A DNA stretch of 64,000 bases from contig NC_044010.1 in NCBI RefSeq assembly GCF_900496995.4, forward strand, positions 1,736,001 to 1,800,000, read 5' to 3'. The DNA comes from Aquila chrysaetos chrysaetos. Taxonomy: Eukaryota; Chordata; Aves; Accipitriformes; Accipitridae. Below the pieces are notes generated by a model. The model searched no databases, was not told where the DNA came from, and worked only from the letters and a program-made list of their open reading frames with translations. Below, in pieces: positions 11,501-24,978 of the stretch (position 1 is its first letter; every line of letters starts with the position of its first letter). The position numbers and the translations under genes are program-made.

Positions 11501-14500
11501 GCGATATTTTAAGGCTGGGAAAACAGAAGGCATTTTGCAATGGCTATATTGTCAAGTGCTAATTACAGTGCTATAGAAGTCTATGCCGCACTACCTACTG
11601 TATTTTTGGAGCCAATATTCAACGTGGTTCTTTCCTTTTTTTTTTTTTTTTAAGAGAAATCTTTCTCACTGCTAGCAAGGACCTGAAGCTTCCTTCAGGT
11701 GTGACTATTTTAAAGTTCACAGGGGGAGTAGCTTTAGCTATGCATGTTCTGGTGACTGGCTATTTATAAAAGTATTAACCCAAGTATACCAAACAGCCAG
11801 GGACTGCATGCTCCTGTCTTCAAGGTGATGAATGATCTCTCGCCACCCACAGCATGTGTGCACAAAGCTGTGTTCACACCTATCTTCTGCCCCTTGACCT
11901 TGCCCATATTTCAGCTTTTCTAATACATACAGTTCTGACACATCTTTTTTATGTACCTTGGCCAGGACTTGCTGTGCCTTTTCTAACTCCAGCTCTGGCT
12001 CCATTTCAGCATCTGTGCTGTGGGGTCATTTATAGCATGCACATCTTTCTGGTCCAAATTTGAACTCTCAAGGCTGCTCTCCTGAGCTACCTCAGCCCTG
12101 ACTTGCTTTAACTCCTGCTTTTTAAGCCCTCTCCCTCCCCAGCAGCTAATGTGTGTGACCTTGGTGCAGTCTTAGGTCTCGGAACCATCCTTCCCTTAAG
12201 TTTTGCTGGGCAGAAGCATCCTTCATACAGCCCAGAACCACACTAACAAAATTGAGCCAGCGCAGGACGATCGCCTGGAGAAATGTATAGTCCAAGGCAA
12301 TGCTGCTCTCCTTGGAAGTCTGCTGGCCTGGCTGCAGCTCTGCCATGGGAGAGGAGAGGACTTTCTCAGCGTGACTTACAGCTTTTCAGGAGGTGGTGGC
12401 ATGTCCTCTCATGAGCCTCTGCTGTGGTTGCACTAGAGGGCTCCCCAGGCACAGCTACTGGGAAGGGACTCTGCACAGCCGGAGTGCTGGTCTTCTTCCA
12501 GCACAATCAACTGCCCATTTTAGATAAGAGAAGAACCTGATTAATTTATACAGCTTTTAGACTCAGCCTGACTGAAAGCTCGTGTATCCTAGTGCTTTGT
12601 GACCAGCTCCAAAGCAGGCAGTATTTCATCCCTTGTCTTTAATGGGGAAACAGTAAGAGAGACAGCTGCTGGGATCTGGAACTGAGTGGGATTGTCTCTT
12701 AAAATGGGTTTTATCTCATTATCTCTGTAGCACGCTAGAATGTAATCCTGTATTAATTTAACAATTATTCTGATGCAACAGACTTAAGGATCTTTTTTTC
12801 ATCACAGTCAGTTGGTCTGAGATGTGAAATTTGTGGAACATTTACAAAACAGTTACTAAATCTAGAGTTACTGCCCTCCCAGCACTGCCACATGCTCTCT
12901 TATGCTCTTTTATTTTACAGAGTGCATTCATTTCCTAGGGCTCTGTTTCCAGAAGGTTTACACTGACCTCTACTTGTATGGATGCAAAAGTGTCAGACTA
13001 TGGGGCTAGGCTTTTTGTTAAGCACCTGGCAGTTAGATTTGCTCTAATAAACGATAGTCTTTGTACAGCCCTTAGGTTGATGTTATCCATGAGTAAGGCT
13101 TTGTGGGGTTGCAGTAATCCAAAGGACTGAAATACGTGGTTTTCACAATGTAAATTCTGACATGTGGCCCCTTCAGAGTGATGCCTGGGCAGGAATTAGG
13201 AAAACGGAAAGTTTTTACATGTGAAAATCAAAGGCTTTCAGGAAAAATACAAAAGAAACCTGTCCATTTCAAAGCTGATCACAGGGATAGTTGGTATCAG
13301 TCACTAGAAAGCTGCTGTCTAGCTGCTTTGTGCCTTGTTTGGACTTGCAATTTAAATTTTGTGTGTGATATGAGGCAGGAAAGCTGCTCCTCCATTCCAC
13401 TTTACCCAGCAGAAGTTGCTGTGCTAAATACAATATGGGCCTTGCCCACTTTACCAGCATCAGCTAGATGTCAGGAATCAGCAGATTGATCTTGTTTTGC
13501 TCTGGGGGAAGAGGAAAACTACAGGTGAGCTTGGAAGCAGAGAGAGGAAAGAAGAAAGGACTGACAGACAGCGGTTTCAGTCTGAGATGGACAGGAGAGA
13601 GAAACCTGATTTCCACCTGCAAAAACTATTGCCCAGGCATCAAAAAAGCACATGTGTGTCAGGTGGAAGGGGGAGGAAAAGAATAAATTCAACTCAGCTC
13701 TCCATTTTCTGCATACAGTGATTATGAGAAAGTACCTACCCATTGGGAAAGCTTCTTCTACTTCACCACTGGTTTCTGTGTCCTCTGAGCTGTAAGCAAT
13801 GCTCCCTGCTTGCTATGGGGTAGTTTTTGCTTGGAAATGCAATGACTACTCAATAAAATTCAGTGTCCTGTTGTGAGCAGTGTCTGACTCAGCAATCCAC
13901 TCAGACTATTTGCCCTAAACTGTCTTTCTCTTTTCTATGTATTGTTTAAACTTCAAGCAAACAGCAATGTCTGTGGGACTTTTAGCTTGAATTTCTTAGT
14001 GCTTTTTTATAGAGGTCCTAACAGCTGTAGGGTGGATGGTGGGGAAAGGCACTCCTCATGAGAGGTCTCCACTTCCCTGGTTAACCAGATGGTTCATTAA
14101 AATGGTCTACTTTGTGTATTCATAGGAGAAAATGAAAAATTGCAACTTATTTTTATTTGTAAAGGGTAGAGCAATTTATTGGCTTCTTTGGCCCAGGAAA
14201 GCTAAAATGTTTATTCTGTTCCCATTTCAGCTACTGGGATGTTCTGTTGCTACTCTGCCTTTTTGTTTTGAATGCAGTGATAAAGGCAAATGAATGTCTG
14301 CAAAGTTGAGCTAAAAGCTAGGAGGAAGTTTCGCAGAGCAGGAACTTCCCCCAGCAAAAGTCCTGGAAAAAAACAACATTCCTTCTCCCTCTACTTTCCT
14401 TCTACTTTGGAGCAGTACTGGGTTAGCACTACAAAAACACTCAAGGCTCAAGCATTGCACAATCTATAAATGTCTGTCTCTGAAAAATGACATGAAATGA

Positions 14501-17041
14501 GGGTTCAGGGAGAAAGGGGAGGGATGAGGCAAGGGGGAATCAGTGCTTTGAAATAGTAAGAAATCCTCTTGAGAACAACCTAGGAGTTTCCAACTTTTCC
14601 AGAAGTGCCAGTGCTATAGTGAACAAAAACAGAATTGCGTAAGTGGAAGCACAGGAAAGGCAGAAAGATAAATTCGAAGCAGAGATGGGAGGTAGGAAAC
14701 CCAAGGCACCAAACTACTATGTTCAAAGTGACGTTCATTCTCAACCACACAGTGTAACTGGGTAGACTCCAGCGCACAGCACTTGATATCGATTGGATCA
14801 TCCCAGACTCCCCAGGGCTGTGGAAGACCGCAAATGCCACTGTTTTACGCAGACTGAGTGCGATGGTCAAGGTCTCAGCAGTAAAGATTTTTGGACAAAA
14901 GAGGAGTGTCCTTGAGTGTCTCCTGGCACAAAGAGCTGTAACTTGCACATACTCCTGTGTCTTACTACCCGCAGCTCTGACTCTGCAAAGATATTGCAAG
15001 TAAAAAGTGCTCAAGGGCTTAGTGAGAAAGAAACCCACTCAGCTCTGCTCCTGGCTATTCAAGAAATCCAAACAACATCTGCTGGCAAGTAAAAGTCCCT
15101 GCAGTAAAAATAACACAGGTCAGAGGACTCCAGCCCCACAGTTTTTGCAGCAGCCCTGCATTTGGAATAGGAGTCACTATGCTAGAGAAGGGCTTGAAAG
15201 GGAATGGCAGGAAAATACTTCAGGTAGTCCGGAGCACAGGCACTGGCAGGACACTTGAAGAGATGTAGCTACAGAGGTTGGTACAGGCAGAGGGACTGTC
15301 AGTCAAAGTGCAGGGCCTAAGGCAGTTCAAACACATCTGAAATGCCAGCCTGATGTTCCTACTACCTGTTTGTGGGGGGGAAAAGGTTCTGATGATATCT
15401 GATTTTTCCCTTCCTCCTGCGCTGGTCAGATAGGCAGCAGGAATGCTGCAAGAATAGGAGAGGGAGTGTCTGGGCTGTCTTCAGTGGAGGAAGGAGGGAG
15501 GGTAAGGAAAGAGGTCCTAGAGCTTTCCTATTAACAAAAAAAGGAGCAGCGAAACCTTTGCTGCAGCCCAGCCAAGGTTGTGCGCACACAAACCCTCATA
15601 TTCGCCCCCCAGGAAGCTCCATGATCCCCACAAAGCTCTCCTGGCCTGAAGCAGCGCAGGTGCTTCTGTCGCTGCCCTGCTGCATCAGCGTTAAACCACA
15701 GGCGCTCCTGCTGCCGCAGCTGCAGGTTTTGTCACTGCGGGAACCGCCTGGCAATCAGAGCCCCTGCAAGGCTCACGGGCGTCTAGCAAATCCTCAGTGA
15801 AATGCTGAATGACATTTAATGAGGACTTGTATAAAACCATCCTAAAGGCTTGTGCAATTTGCACTGGGTTTATGGTGGACTGTTACTACACTTTGATGAC
15901 ACTTAAATGCTTTATAGAAAGAAATATAGAAGGATTGTGGCTCTTTAGCAAATCGTATGGGGATATTCCATAAAGGTTCCCATATAGTTCCCTGTATAGA
16001 AGAAGAGTAGCCTTGAGGTTAAGATGTGATGGAGGAAAGCATTGCCAAGTAAATGTGATGTAAGGACTTAAGGAGTTGATTGAATTTAGGTTCCTACATG
16101 CCTTTTTATAGATGTGCTCAGGATCCCAGGAAATGGGAGTTTTAAAATATAATAGTCTGAGCTGCTTTCCCTGCCACAGACTGATTCTGACACTGGGCAT
16201 ATTGCTCATTTGTGCTGTCTCCAGTCCATTCAAGAAGCCAGAGTTCTGACTTGCCCTTTGCAAATGGGCCCTGTCTCTTTTGTGCTTAGCACAAAAGCAT
16301 TCTGCTTTCCAGGCAACTGCGATAACATTAATAATAACAACAGATTTTTAAGATACCTCATCACAACTCTCAGCCAGATGATCACTATTAACTAAACTAA
16401 TCACAGGTTGAAGAAAACCATTAGCATTTACACCTACAACTTTGCCACTGCCTTCTAGTCTAGCACATCAGAGCCCGGGACATTATGCTCTGGGTTACGC
16501 TGTTATTCCCCTTTGGCCCCCCAGTATAGCAACGCTTGCATTTTCCTTCCCTGCAAGCAGAAGCGTGAGATTTTTGCACTAATTTTTGCTCTATGTGTTT
16601 TGATGTAATAGAAGTCAGGTTGAAGGCAGCCTCTTTACTGCATGAACAGTACATAGGTCTCTTCCAATCCAGAGAAGCCTCGGGGTCTGGCAAAGAAAAC
16701 TCTTGCTTTTACGTTTTACGTCTGATTTCTGTGCTGGAGGGAGAGGGAAGGATAAAGCAAGGCTTCCTTGAAATAAAACCTCTATCTGCAAAGCCAGTTT
16801 GTATGAGAGGTAAAGGCTTCCAAGCTGTCCATACGAGACAACAGCACATATACCCGCAACACATAGTCCTCACGAGATGGTACTTACTTCCAAATCTCCC
16901 AAGTGCTTCATTGCTAAAGGCTTTGTCTAGCAGTCGGATCTCAGCCAGTGCCTCCTCTTCTTCCAACAGCAAGTGGACAATCCTTTGACCAAGAAATCCT
17001 CCTGCTCCTGTCACCAGGCAGCTTACCCCAGCCAGGGACAT
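7736..17041 (-). CDS. HSD3B1: 3-beta-hydroxysteroid dehydrogenase/delta5-delta4 isomerase
   Basis: Coding exons 17041-16888, 11371-11207 and 8550-7736 (154, 165 and 815 bases) join in phase to 377 residues, close to the 373 of the human protein. The enzyme oxidises 3-beta-hydroxy-delta5 steroids with NAD+ and isomerises them to delta4-3-ketones (pregnenolone to progesterone, DHEA to androstenedione) at ER and mitochondrial membranes. The N-terminus has the Rossmann glycine motif TGAGGFLG (residues 11-18). Asp39 in LLDKAF lies where NAD preference is set. The extended-SDR catalytic residues are Ser127 (YTST), Tyr158 and Lys162 (YAQSK). A hydrophobic segment at about 290-310 ([10 protein letters not shown]) matches the family's membrane-anchoring region. 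The start lies in the family's usual N-terminal position. No damage is seen. It could equally be named HSD3B2, since bird paralogue names vary. HSD3B7 is less similar. Confidence 0.95.
11207..11371 (-). CDS. HSD3B1: HSD3B coding exon 2
   Basis: The acceptor is CTGCCCTTGCAG (AG at 11372-11373) and the donor is ACAG/GTGAGC (GT at 11205-11206). The 165 bases encode residues from the split Thr52 to Gly107, with the conserved LEGDIRD and VSVVIHTA segments. Both borders keep phase 1. Confidence 0.95.
16888..17041 (-). CDS. HSD3B1: HSD3B coding exon 1 with start codon
   Basis: The ATG is at 17039-17041, and the exon ends GGAA/GTAAGT, a near-perfect donor with GT at 16886-16887. It encodes [20 protein letters not shown] and the rest of the first beta-alpha-beta unit of the NAD-binding fold, up to Gly51 plus one base. 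The intron that follows is about 5.5 kb. Confidence 0.93.
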
Positions 17042-17110
17042 TGCTCTGGGTTGCTCCTCGGTGCCGAACTGGCTGTTTCTTGAGCTTAGAGCGGGCGGTT
17101 CACCTCCTGC

Positions 17111-17240
17111 CTGAAGAAATGAACACATGACATCAACCTCGGGGGTCTTTACAAATCAAAGGGTGTTACCAGAAGGAGAGACTACTGGAAAAGAAACTCT
17201 AACCCCTACATTAAACAACAATTTTTAAAGCATGTCTTAC
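17111..17240 (-). other. Predicted 5'-untranslated intron of HSD3B
   Basis: Reading the - strand from the TATA box, a donor AAAA/GTAAGA (GT at 17,239-17,240) is followed 130 bases later by the acceptor ATTTCTTCAG (AG at 17,111-17,112), 70 bases before the start codon. This would give a non-coding first exon of about 17,418-17,241. Mammalian HSD3B genes also have a non-coding first exon and a short first intron. This is inferred from splice signals only. Confidence 0.45.
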
Positions 17241-17438
17241 TTTTGCTAGCTATTCCTATTCAGAAGTAGCCTATGCATTTTTCCATGCAAAGAAAAAACT
17301 CTTTACAAACGATTACAAACTAAGAAATTAACAAATCTGAAAACGCTCTAAATCAAAGCCAAACAAACCCCACAAAAGTCTGCCTCAATCCTTGGTTCCA
17401 CCTCTCTAGCACTCAAAAGACTGGGGGAGATTTGCCTG

Positions 17439-17448
17439 TATTTATATA
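17439..17448 (-). promoter_or_regulatory. HSD3B TATA box
   Basis: The - strand reads TATATAAATA, a strong TATA box about 400 bases upstream of the HSD3B start codon. Transcription would begin near 17,418. Just upstream is 'TGAGGTCG', a poor match to the CAAGGTCA element bound by SF-1/NR5A factors, which control steroidogenic genes in other vertebrates. I give that site little weight. Confidence 0.65.
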
Positions 17449-20400
17449 CCGCAGAGCACGACCTCAGTCATTTTGCTTCCCCTCCCTCTCGCGTGCCTCC
17501 TTTGCTGCAAAAACAAATGTGGTGCTTCCACCCCCCCACGAGGAAGGCTCTGGATGCGGCGAGGTCTGAGCCTAGATGTGGTCCTGCATGCCTAAATCCT
17601 CAGACGGCAAACCCTCACACGGATAACTCTCTGTAGCTGTGCTTGCTTGTGTAATATGGTGTTAATATGAAGGTAGAGAGCATTAAAATTAAATGTACAT
17701 AGCAGGAGTTGCTGTTTATAATGGTTTGAGAAGTGGCTTCTACTGCTGTAGTTTTTTTGGATACTGTGCTCCCCCATTATAGCATGGGTTTCTCACTCTT
17801 TCTAACCTCTGGGATTTTGTATTCGTTCAGTATACTCAAGGCACTGGAAGTGATGAAATTGTCTAATGTACCACTGAAGTTAAATTAAAGCCACAGTAGA
17901 AAAAGATTCACCTCTGAAATGCCTGGTGTGAGATTACCTAGTTAAAATAAGGCTGTGGCTGGCTGTTTGTGCCTTTGCGGTGAACTATGTCATTACTTTT
18001 TACGTCTCCAGAATACAGGGAAAACGCCCAAGTGCTTCTCCCTAAGGTTTTACTCCAGTTCTAGCAAAATTCTTTTCTAGTGTGAGACTGGGGCAGGGCT
18101 TAGGCATTAGCCTGAAGCTCCTAATACCTGCGTTGCCTTCCCGGGTCTTCGTGTACTGTCAGGACACGCTGACGGGAGCTTTATTTTCTCTCTCCTTCTC
18201 TCTCACAGCGATAGGCAGACATCCCTACTGAAGCAAAATGATAAATAGGCAGCTGCCTTAAGCGAGAAGGAAGCTACAAAGCAGCCCAGCAACACACTAA
18301 TTAGGCTGAAATCACTGGAAAGGGGATCACTGATTTCAGTCACAGCTGGAATGGATGTCTAAAAAAGCTTTGCTTGCATTCATGCAACTAAGTCCTAAAC
18401 TCCATTTTTTTATTCTGTCATGAATTTTGCTCCCTCATTAAAGAGAGCCCTGGAGGCAAGCTATAGAAGCAGCACCCCCACATTGTTACTTTTTTAGAGC
18501 AAAACTGGGCCTCCAAGTGACAGGAGGAAAGCTAAACCATTTCTGTTGGAGGAGAAAAGTTTCTAGCTAACACAGATGACAAAGTTTTGGCAACTGTTTC
18601 AATCACAGTGTCCTTGAAAATCTTCCCTTACCCCAACAAAGAGTTAAAAAAATTGTTATCAGTGCTTTTTTCCTTGGCTTCTCTCAGGCAGGACCTTGAC
18701 GTTGTCTGTTCTTATCAGAAGCTGCTGCAAATTAATTTTGTGCAGTGCATGCATTTTGCAAGGAAAAATAACTGACCAAGGCCTGCCACTGCAACTGGTG
18801 TTCTCTGAAACAGTGCTTCCTTTTTGCTGTTAGAAAGGAAATAAAATGCCTTAAAGAGGCATTATAAAACCAGACAACACCACATAGCCTCTTAGGATAG
18901 AAAACAGTCTCCTACACCAAGCTCGCCTGTTAGAATGACCAAGAAGTTCAGTGCTAGCGCTTTATATGAGAATATGAGTGCTGCATAGGGGATTGCAGGG
19001 AGATTTATTGCTGCTGTGCTTTTGTCCTCTTAGCTACTACTGGGCCAAATGCTTGGCTTAGTTTGAGGGGATTTTATACGTCGCTACATAGCAGCCTTCA
19101 TTTGAACTGCCGCTTGTGGATGTCAGAGATCAGCCAGCGGCAGTTTGCTCAATTCAAGTGCAGACCTGCTGGTGCTTTCGGTGGTCTCACCTAGAGATAT
19201 TTTCACCTTCTGTTTCTTTTGGAAACTGCTGTGTGGGGTTTCTGGGTGGCACAACAGCTCTTCTGTGCTGCAAACAAGACTGGCTTGTGTTGGAGATTTG
19301 CTCTACATGGACTAAGTGGATATCTTAGTATACGAGCAATCCACTATGTCCCATCACAACCATGTCCCTAATCTGCTGGTCCAGGAACAGTGTTGATCCT
19401 CCGGCTTTATTGGTGCTTATCATGACAAAGACACTGTGGGGCAATGGCTGGCTGGTGTCAGAAAAAACACATTTTCTTAGCCTCGTCACAAGGAGGAAAA
19501 GGGATTGCGGGGGTGTAGTGGAGATGAGAAGACAGTAAGAGAAAAATAGTGAAGGAAAAATTCCCAGCAGCATTGAGAACAAACTATCATGGTACTGGAA
19601 TGGATAAATGCAGTAACATTGCAAAGCATGGAAGTTTTAGATAGGATAAAATACACTTTTACAGAGGGTGATGCTGTTTAACTGTGCAATCAGGCAAAAG
19701 AAGCTATCCGGGAGTACGAAGAGAAGAACAGACTCTTTTGTCCAGAAAAGAAGTCTGATTTAGGAAAGTGGTTTCTGGAGCCTGCCCTGTTGCCCAGCCT
19801 GCTGAGAACTGAAGCAGAGAAAAGCAAAGGCATGCTCATTATTTAACTGCACCTCTTGCTGTCTAAACACAGAGTAATTGTGACCAAAAAATCCACAAAA
19901 CATCCATGTGTTTCTCATGTGAAAAATTAGTATGTTTCTTACCATCATATGCCTGTAAGCTCAAAATGCCTAGATGCTGGCAGCTCTGTGAAAGAGGGTG
20001 TACTCTGAGATGTAGATTTACTCAAGGAAAGCTTCTGCCCTTCAGGGTGGGAGGCACTGTGCCCTCCAGCAAAGGTTTTCCTCTCTCTTCTGGTTACACA
20101 TTGACAAGAGGCAACAAGACTTAGGTAATTAACTTTTAGACAGCTGTCCTGAATCAAGCTCTGAATAAACACAACTTCTCATAGTGGGGAACAGTTTTAG
20201 GACACTTTAATCAAGGTATGAAGATAACCGCCTTAAGAGGCCTCCATGTTTCTGTGTATTCAAACCTGACAAAGAAAATATCTCCTTTTTCAGTAGTACC
20301 AAAATTCTTCTGGTAGAAAGGAGAAAGTGATTGTAAACTTTTCCTACATGATCTTCAAGATCAGAAAGACTTACTTGTAGTATTCTTTGCTATATTAGAG

Positions 20401-21062
20401 AGCACATGAGGCAGGCAATTAACTAGAAACAAATATTTAGTCTCATTTTCCCTTTAGTTTTAAGTAGAACTGTGTTTCCTCAACTGAAATCGATGAGTGA
20501 ATTATATATTTAAAGGCCATAGAAATTTGCACCATATGCCAAAAGAAAATGTTTATATTTGGATCCATTTTGTAGATAAACTACCCTTGTAAATAGACTG
20601 ATTCTCTGTCCCTGCTACATCCTCCAGGGATGTTGGGAGGCAGCAGGGTTTGATTAGTCCTTAACCCACATGTTTACAATCTCTTTGGACACAGTTTTTT
20701 TTGAAAGATTTGACCTTGCTTGAATTTGTATCAGAGATATTCACAACAGACAAATACAGAAAGCAGGACAGAGTGTAGACAAGAGGGGCATGAGACTTTG
20801 GTATGCACTGGCACAGGCTTAATCCAGATAGTAGAAAACTTTCAAAGTCTTGGAAAAGTTGTAGGATGGGCTTGTTCAATAGACTCTCAGCCTGGTCGAA
20901 CCCTGTGATCTCTTCTTTTAAGCTTACTCACCAAATAGCTTGCTTTCTTCCTTAGAAAATGCTTTCTGCAGCCTCTTTCACAGAGATATAGGTGCTGCCT
21001 CTGCTGCTCCACGGTAGTCGATCATGACAACACACTGGTACAGCAGGGTACAGAACTGATGT
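17449..21062. other. Intergenic DNA upstream of HSD3B
   Basis: The HSD3B upstream region has no recognisable gene and no clear repeat. Promoter-distal control elements could lie here but cannot be identified by eye. Confidence 0.4.
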
Positions 21063-21485
21063 GCGGCTCTTATTTTATGATTCTGTGATGTCCCCCAACA
21101 ATTTAGATTGAAAGGAGCCTCTGGCAGTCTCTGACCCAACCTATTCTCAAAGCAGTGTCAGATTCGATGAGACTGCTCTAGGACCTTGCCCAGTCTCAAT
21201 ATCTAAGGATGGAAATTTCACGAACCCTCTGTTGCAGCATCTGACCACTCTCAGGGGGAATTTTTTCCCAGTAACTTCTAACCGGAATTTTCCTCATTGC
21301 AACTTGTGCCCGTTGTCTTTCACCCTTTTACTGCACACATCCAAGAAGTTGGGCTGCATCTTCTCTGTTCCCTCCAACTGAGTGGTAAAAGATAGTGATG
21401 TGATTCCCCCCCCCCAACCTTTAGCCTTCTCGGGACTGAGCACACCCAGCTGTCTTCAGTCTCTTCTTGTACATCCTTGAAGTCC
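21063..21485 (-). mobile_element. CR1 LINE 3'-end copy
   Basis: The + strand shows the reverse complement of a CR1 3' region. It starts with a decayed tail ('tatgattctgtgatg'), then 'gattgaaaggagcctctggcagtc', then 'gggggaattttttcccagtaacttc', the 'ttgtgcccgttgtctttcaccc' block, and 'agccttctcgggactgagcacacccagctgtcttcagtctcttc'. The order matches the CR1 3' end in reverse. It contains a run of ten C at 21,406-21,415. Many substitutions suggest an old copy. Confidence 0.75.
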
Positions 21486-24400
21486 ATCAAAGTGTGCAAT
21501 GTGGTATTATTCCTCAGCCTTATCTGCTGTGCTGTCAGTCTGCCAGCAAGGTTTATTATTACTGGAACAGAGAGGAAGGCCTCCTGTGAAGGCCTCTGGA
21601 AGATCACTGCAGACACCGTTATCTCTGCGAGAAATTCAGGTCTAAACAGAATGACAGGGCTAGTTTCTCTCTTCTGCCTCCTTAGGGCCAATTTAAAGTA
21701 GGGCTTATGCAGAAGGTCGCTTCTTGATAGCATGGCTCCTCCTGCGCGTGCCATGGAAGCGGGCACCAGGGCATCTGCCAGTTGCAAAGCCGGCTGTGAC
21801 AAGGGGTCTGCACCACTGTGAGCTGGCTCTTTGCCACCAGCAGTGGTATTCTGCCGTGGGCAATGGCTTGCCCTTGAAATCTCAGCTGAAGAGCGGCTTT
21901 ATCATTTGCCCCCAGGCTGCACGTGGCCGGTTCTGTAGTGGTTCCCCTTTGGTACTGATCCCTGTGGTACGATACTCACACAAACCTCACCAGCAAAATC
22001 TTCCCTTCCCCTTATTGCCGGGGGGCATGCAGAACCATCCAAGTGTACAGGCGTTGCCTCAGTTTTGGAATACATGCTGATCTGAAAGGGCAGAAGGGGC
22101 TAGGAGGATATTCTATATCATCATATAGTTTGAAAAATCAGACAGAAAAATTGTATGGCTCTAAAGGCCAAGAGCAAGAGACGGGATTGGAGAACAAGGT
22201 GTTTCAGCTCTGTGATGCTGCTCATTCCAAATGACTGCAGTCCAGGACCCCTACTGACCTTCATTTCAGTTGCAAGTGCTCTGTGCCTCTTCAAATCTGG
22301 CTCCAGACGTACTCCACTAGACATCCAGATCACAGGAGTTGCAAACTGAGTTGCAAATTAGTGGCCTCTGCAAACATTTCTGGTTAAAGATGTTTATGCT
22401 ATCTTGCACAACAAACCTACAGAACAGCTTGATCAAAGCCTGTTATTTGTCTGGCTGCCTTTAGCAGGGTTCACATGTCCTTCAGCTCCACCTGCCCTCC
22501 TATCCTCCATCCCCCAACTTCAGTGCCATGGGAAAAACAGAGAAGGTGATCACAAAATAAACCATTGTGCTTATTTTCATGATGTGGCATTGCCTTTCCT
22601 TCAAAACAGATTTTTGTCTCATGGTACTCAACAATGGTGTGAATGAAGCCACCACAAGTCAGCTCAGCAGTGCAGACAATTTCCATCACAGTTTTTTCAG
22701 CTGCAGCAGACGTCTCTGATTTTCTTAAGATGGCTTTCCTCCTTGAAAGATTTCCTTCACAACTGTAACAATGATATGCTTGCCAGCATCTTGTTTTGTT
22801 GGCTTTAAATGAAAGCTGAGACTCTGGAGCCTGAAATGAGAGGTTTTTCTGCCTCAGCAGAGCAGCCTTGAGCACTACCTCTGCTCCAAGGGGCACAGAC
22901 TGTTGTGAGGAGCGGCACGAGCGGACCAGTCATGCCACGCAGGAAGCATTGACAGAGTCTGACTGCAAGTGAAATGCAGGTGAGAAATGGATGATTTTTC
23001 AGCACCTGGATTTCTCCAAACAACAGGTATTTCTTTCAGTGAATGGGAGTGTAGAATAAGGAGCAAAGGCCTTGATGGTCATCTACCAGGGAGACAGAGG
23101 ACCTCATTTTCATGGAAACAGGGCTTAAATGCCGTTGTCCCAGCCTCTCACCATCTACTTTCCCATTTTACAGCATCAGCTCCAGAAGACAGCAGCTAAA
23201 TTCAGGCACCTGCTCACTCTCACATTTTACATGCCCATGTCTAGGTCTTCTAGATCATCCAGAAACAGATCTAAAAAAATCCAAATGCTCAGAGGAAAGT
23301 GACCGACATGTATGAGAGGAAGCATGCTGGAAATCCTGCTCCTCTCCAGAGCTTAGCCAGATGTCTCAGGTCTGCCAGCAGGCTCCTTAAGCCACTGCCA
23401 TTTGCATAGGCTGGAAGCCTCTCTTCTAGCAAGTTTAGGACCTAATGAGCCTCATTTGGTTCTTCTAAGATACATGCAAAAGGAGGTGCTGCTGCTGCCC
23501 TCCCCCTCTTTCCCTTGTACACCAGAGGCCAGTGGGCAATGTGCTCAGCAGGAACTGGGGGAGCACACATGCCTTCTCCTCCGCAGAAAAAGCAGCTCCT
23601 CTTCTCTGCCAGGAGAGAGCCTTGACCAAAGAAGCTCATAGGCAGTTTCATGGGAGGAGAGCTGGCACTTTCTTGTTGAAACTTGGCCACACAGCACTCC
23701 AAACCAGGGTCAGGTAACCGTGTGGCCCCATGCGCCAGCGACTCCTGTGGCATTTTCCTCCAAGTAATTACCGGGTGAAGTACTGACCTCACGTCCCCAC
23801 CTTCACCCTCATACACAGGACAACCTCAATCACTAATTTACAAAGCATCGCTCTTCCCTGCCTGCGGCCCCTTATTCTTGGTGCTTTTACTTATTGAGTG
23901 CCAGAGCTCCAAGGGGAGCAGAGAGAGGCTCCACTTGGGGATGCCCGTGCCTGGTGCCCAGACCACCGTCCGAGGTTGCCTTCTGCCGAGAAAGGGAGAC
24001 TTGTGTGCATGGGAAGACTGGGAGGTGCACTAAGCAGAGGAGGTACCCAGCAAGTTGGCACTTATTTTGCACAAAAAGACATTTGGCATCCCATTGCTGC
24101 CCTCAGACATTCTGTGCTGCCCTAAAGTGCCATAAAAGCAGTGGCTGTGCCGGTGAGTCTGGCCTTAAAAATTATTTGTAAGAAAACAAGGTCACATGTC
24201 TTACCAGACATTTTTAAGATCACATTGCATTTTTAAAGATGAGGCACATATTAGAAGCTTTCATGTGTGTACAGTCCTAGTTTACCTTGCCTCATTTAAA
24301 AGACCTGATTAAGCCCAAGCAGTTAAATCAGTTAAACTCTTTACGGAGATTCAGCTTATTTCCAGTTACACTGGCCCAATTCCCCACTGGTTTACACACC

Positions 24401-24978
24401 ACATTTATAACAAAGACCAAATGTGCATACAGGGCTTTTAGCTATTTTAAATAGATTAATTCTGTTTACACCTTTACTTGGACAGCATTATATAAAGATT
24501 AAAAAACAAGTATTGTTAAACTCCTCCCAGGGAGAATAGTTCAGAGTAAATACTCACGCTGCAGCCTATTGACACAGACAAACCCCAAGGGACATCAGCC
24601 CCAAATAATACATCAACCGACTTCTGCCCTGGCTGCGGGACCCTATCTGCTCCCACCTCCGCTCCCCAGTAGCTCCCTCAGCTCTGGGCGGCAGCAAGAT
24701 TCCTTGCCCCCCTCTCTGGGGAGCAAGAAGGCAGCTCTGGCATTCCCACCAAAGGTCCAGGACACTGGGAGGCTCATGTTAGGGATATACAAAAACAATA
24801 GCTTAGGTCAGGACTGAAATGTTTTTTTGAAGAAAAATAATAGGGAAGGGAGGCTAGTAGGGGACAGAGAGATTATGAAAGGAGTTGGAATGAGGAAGAA
24901 AGAGGAAGACTAGATGGTGCAGCTAAAGATTGTGCTCTAAGGACTGCTACAGAAAAGGAACCATCCAGGTGAAAGAGA
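21486..24978. other. Intergenic DNA between HSD3B and HAO2
   Basis: Scattered short open frames on both strands share no features with known families. No gene or clear mobile element is seen. Confidence 0.4.

Noticed and set aside
14580..15038. 152-codon open frame on the - strand within HSD3B intron 1
   Set aside because: It lies between two HSD3B exons that join in phase without it, and has no recognisable domain.
21320..21802. 160-codon open frame on the - strand
   Set aside because: Much of it lies in the CR1 3' region, which is non-coding, and the rest has no known domain.
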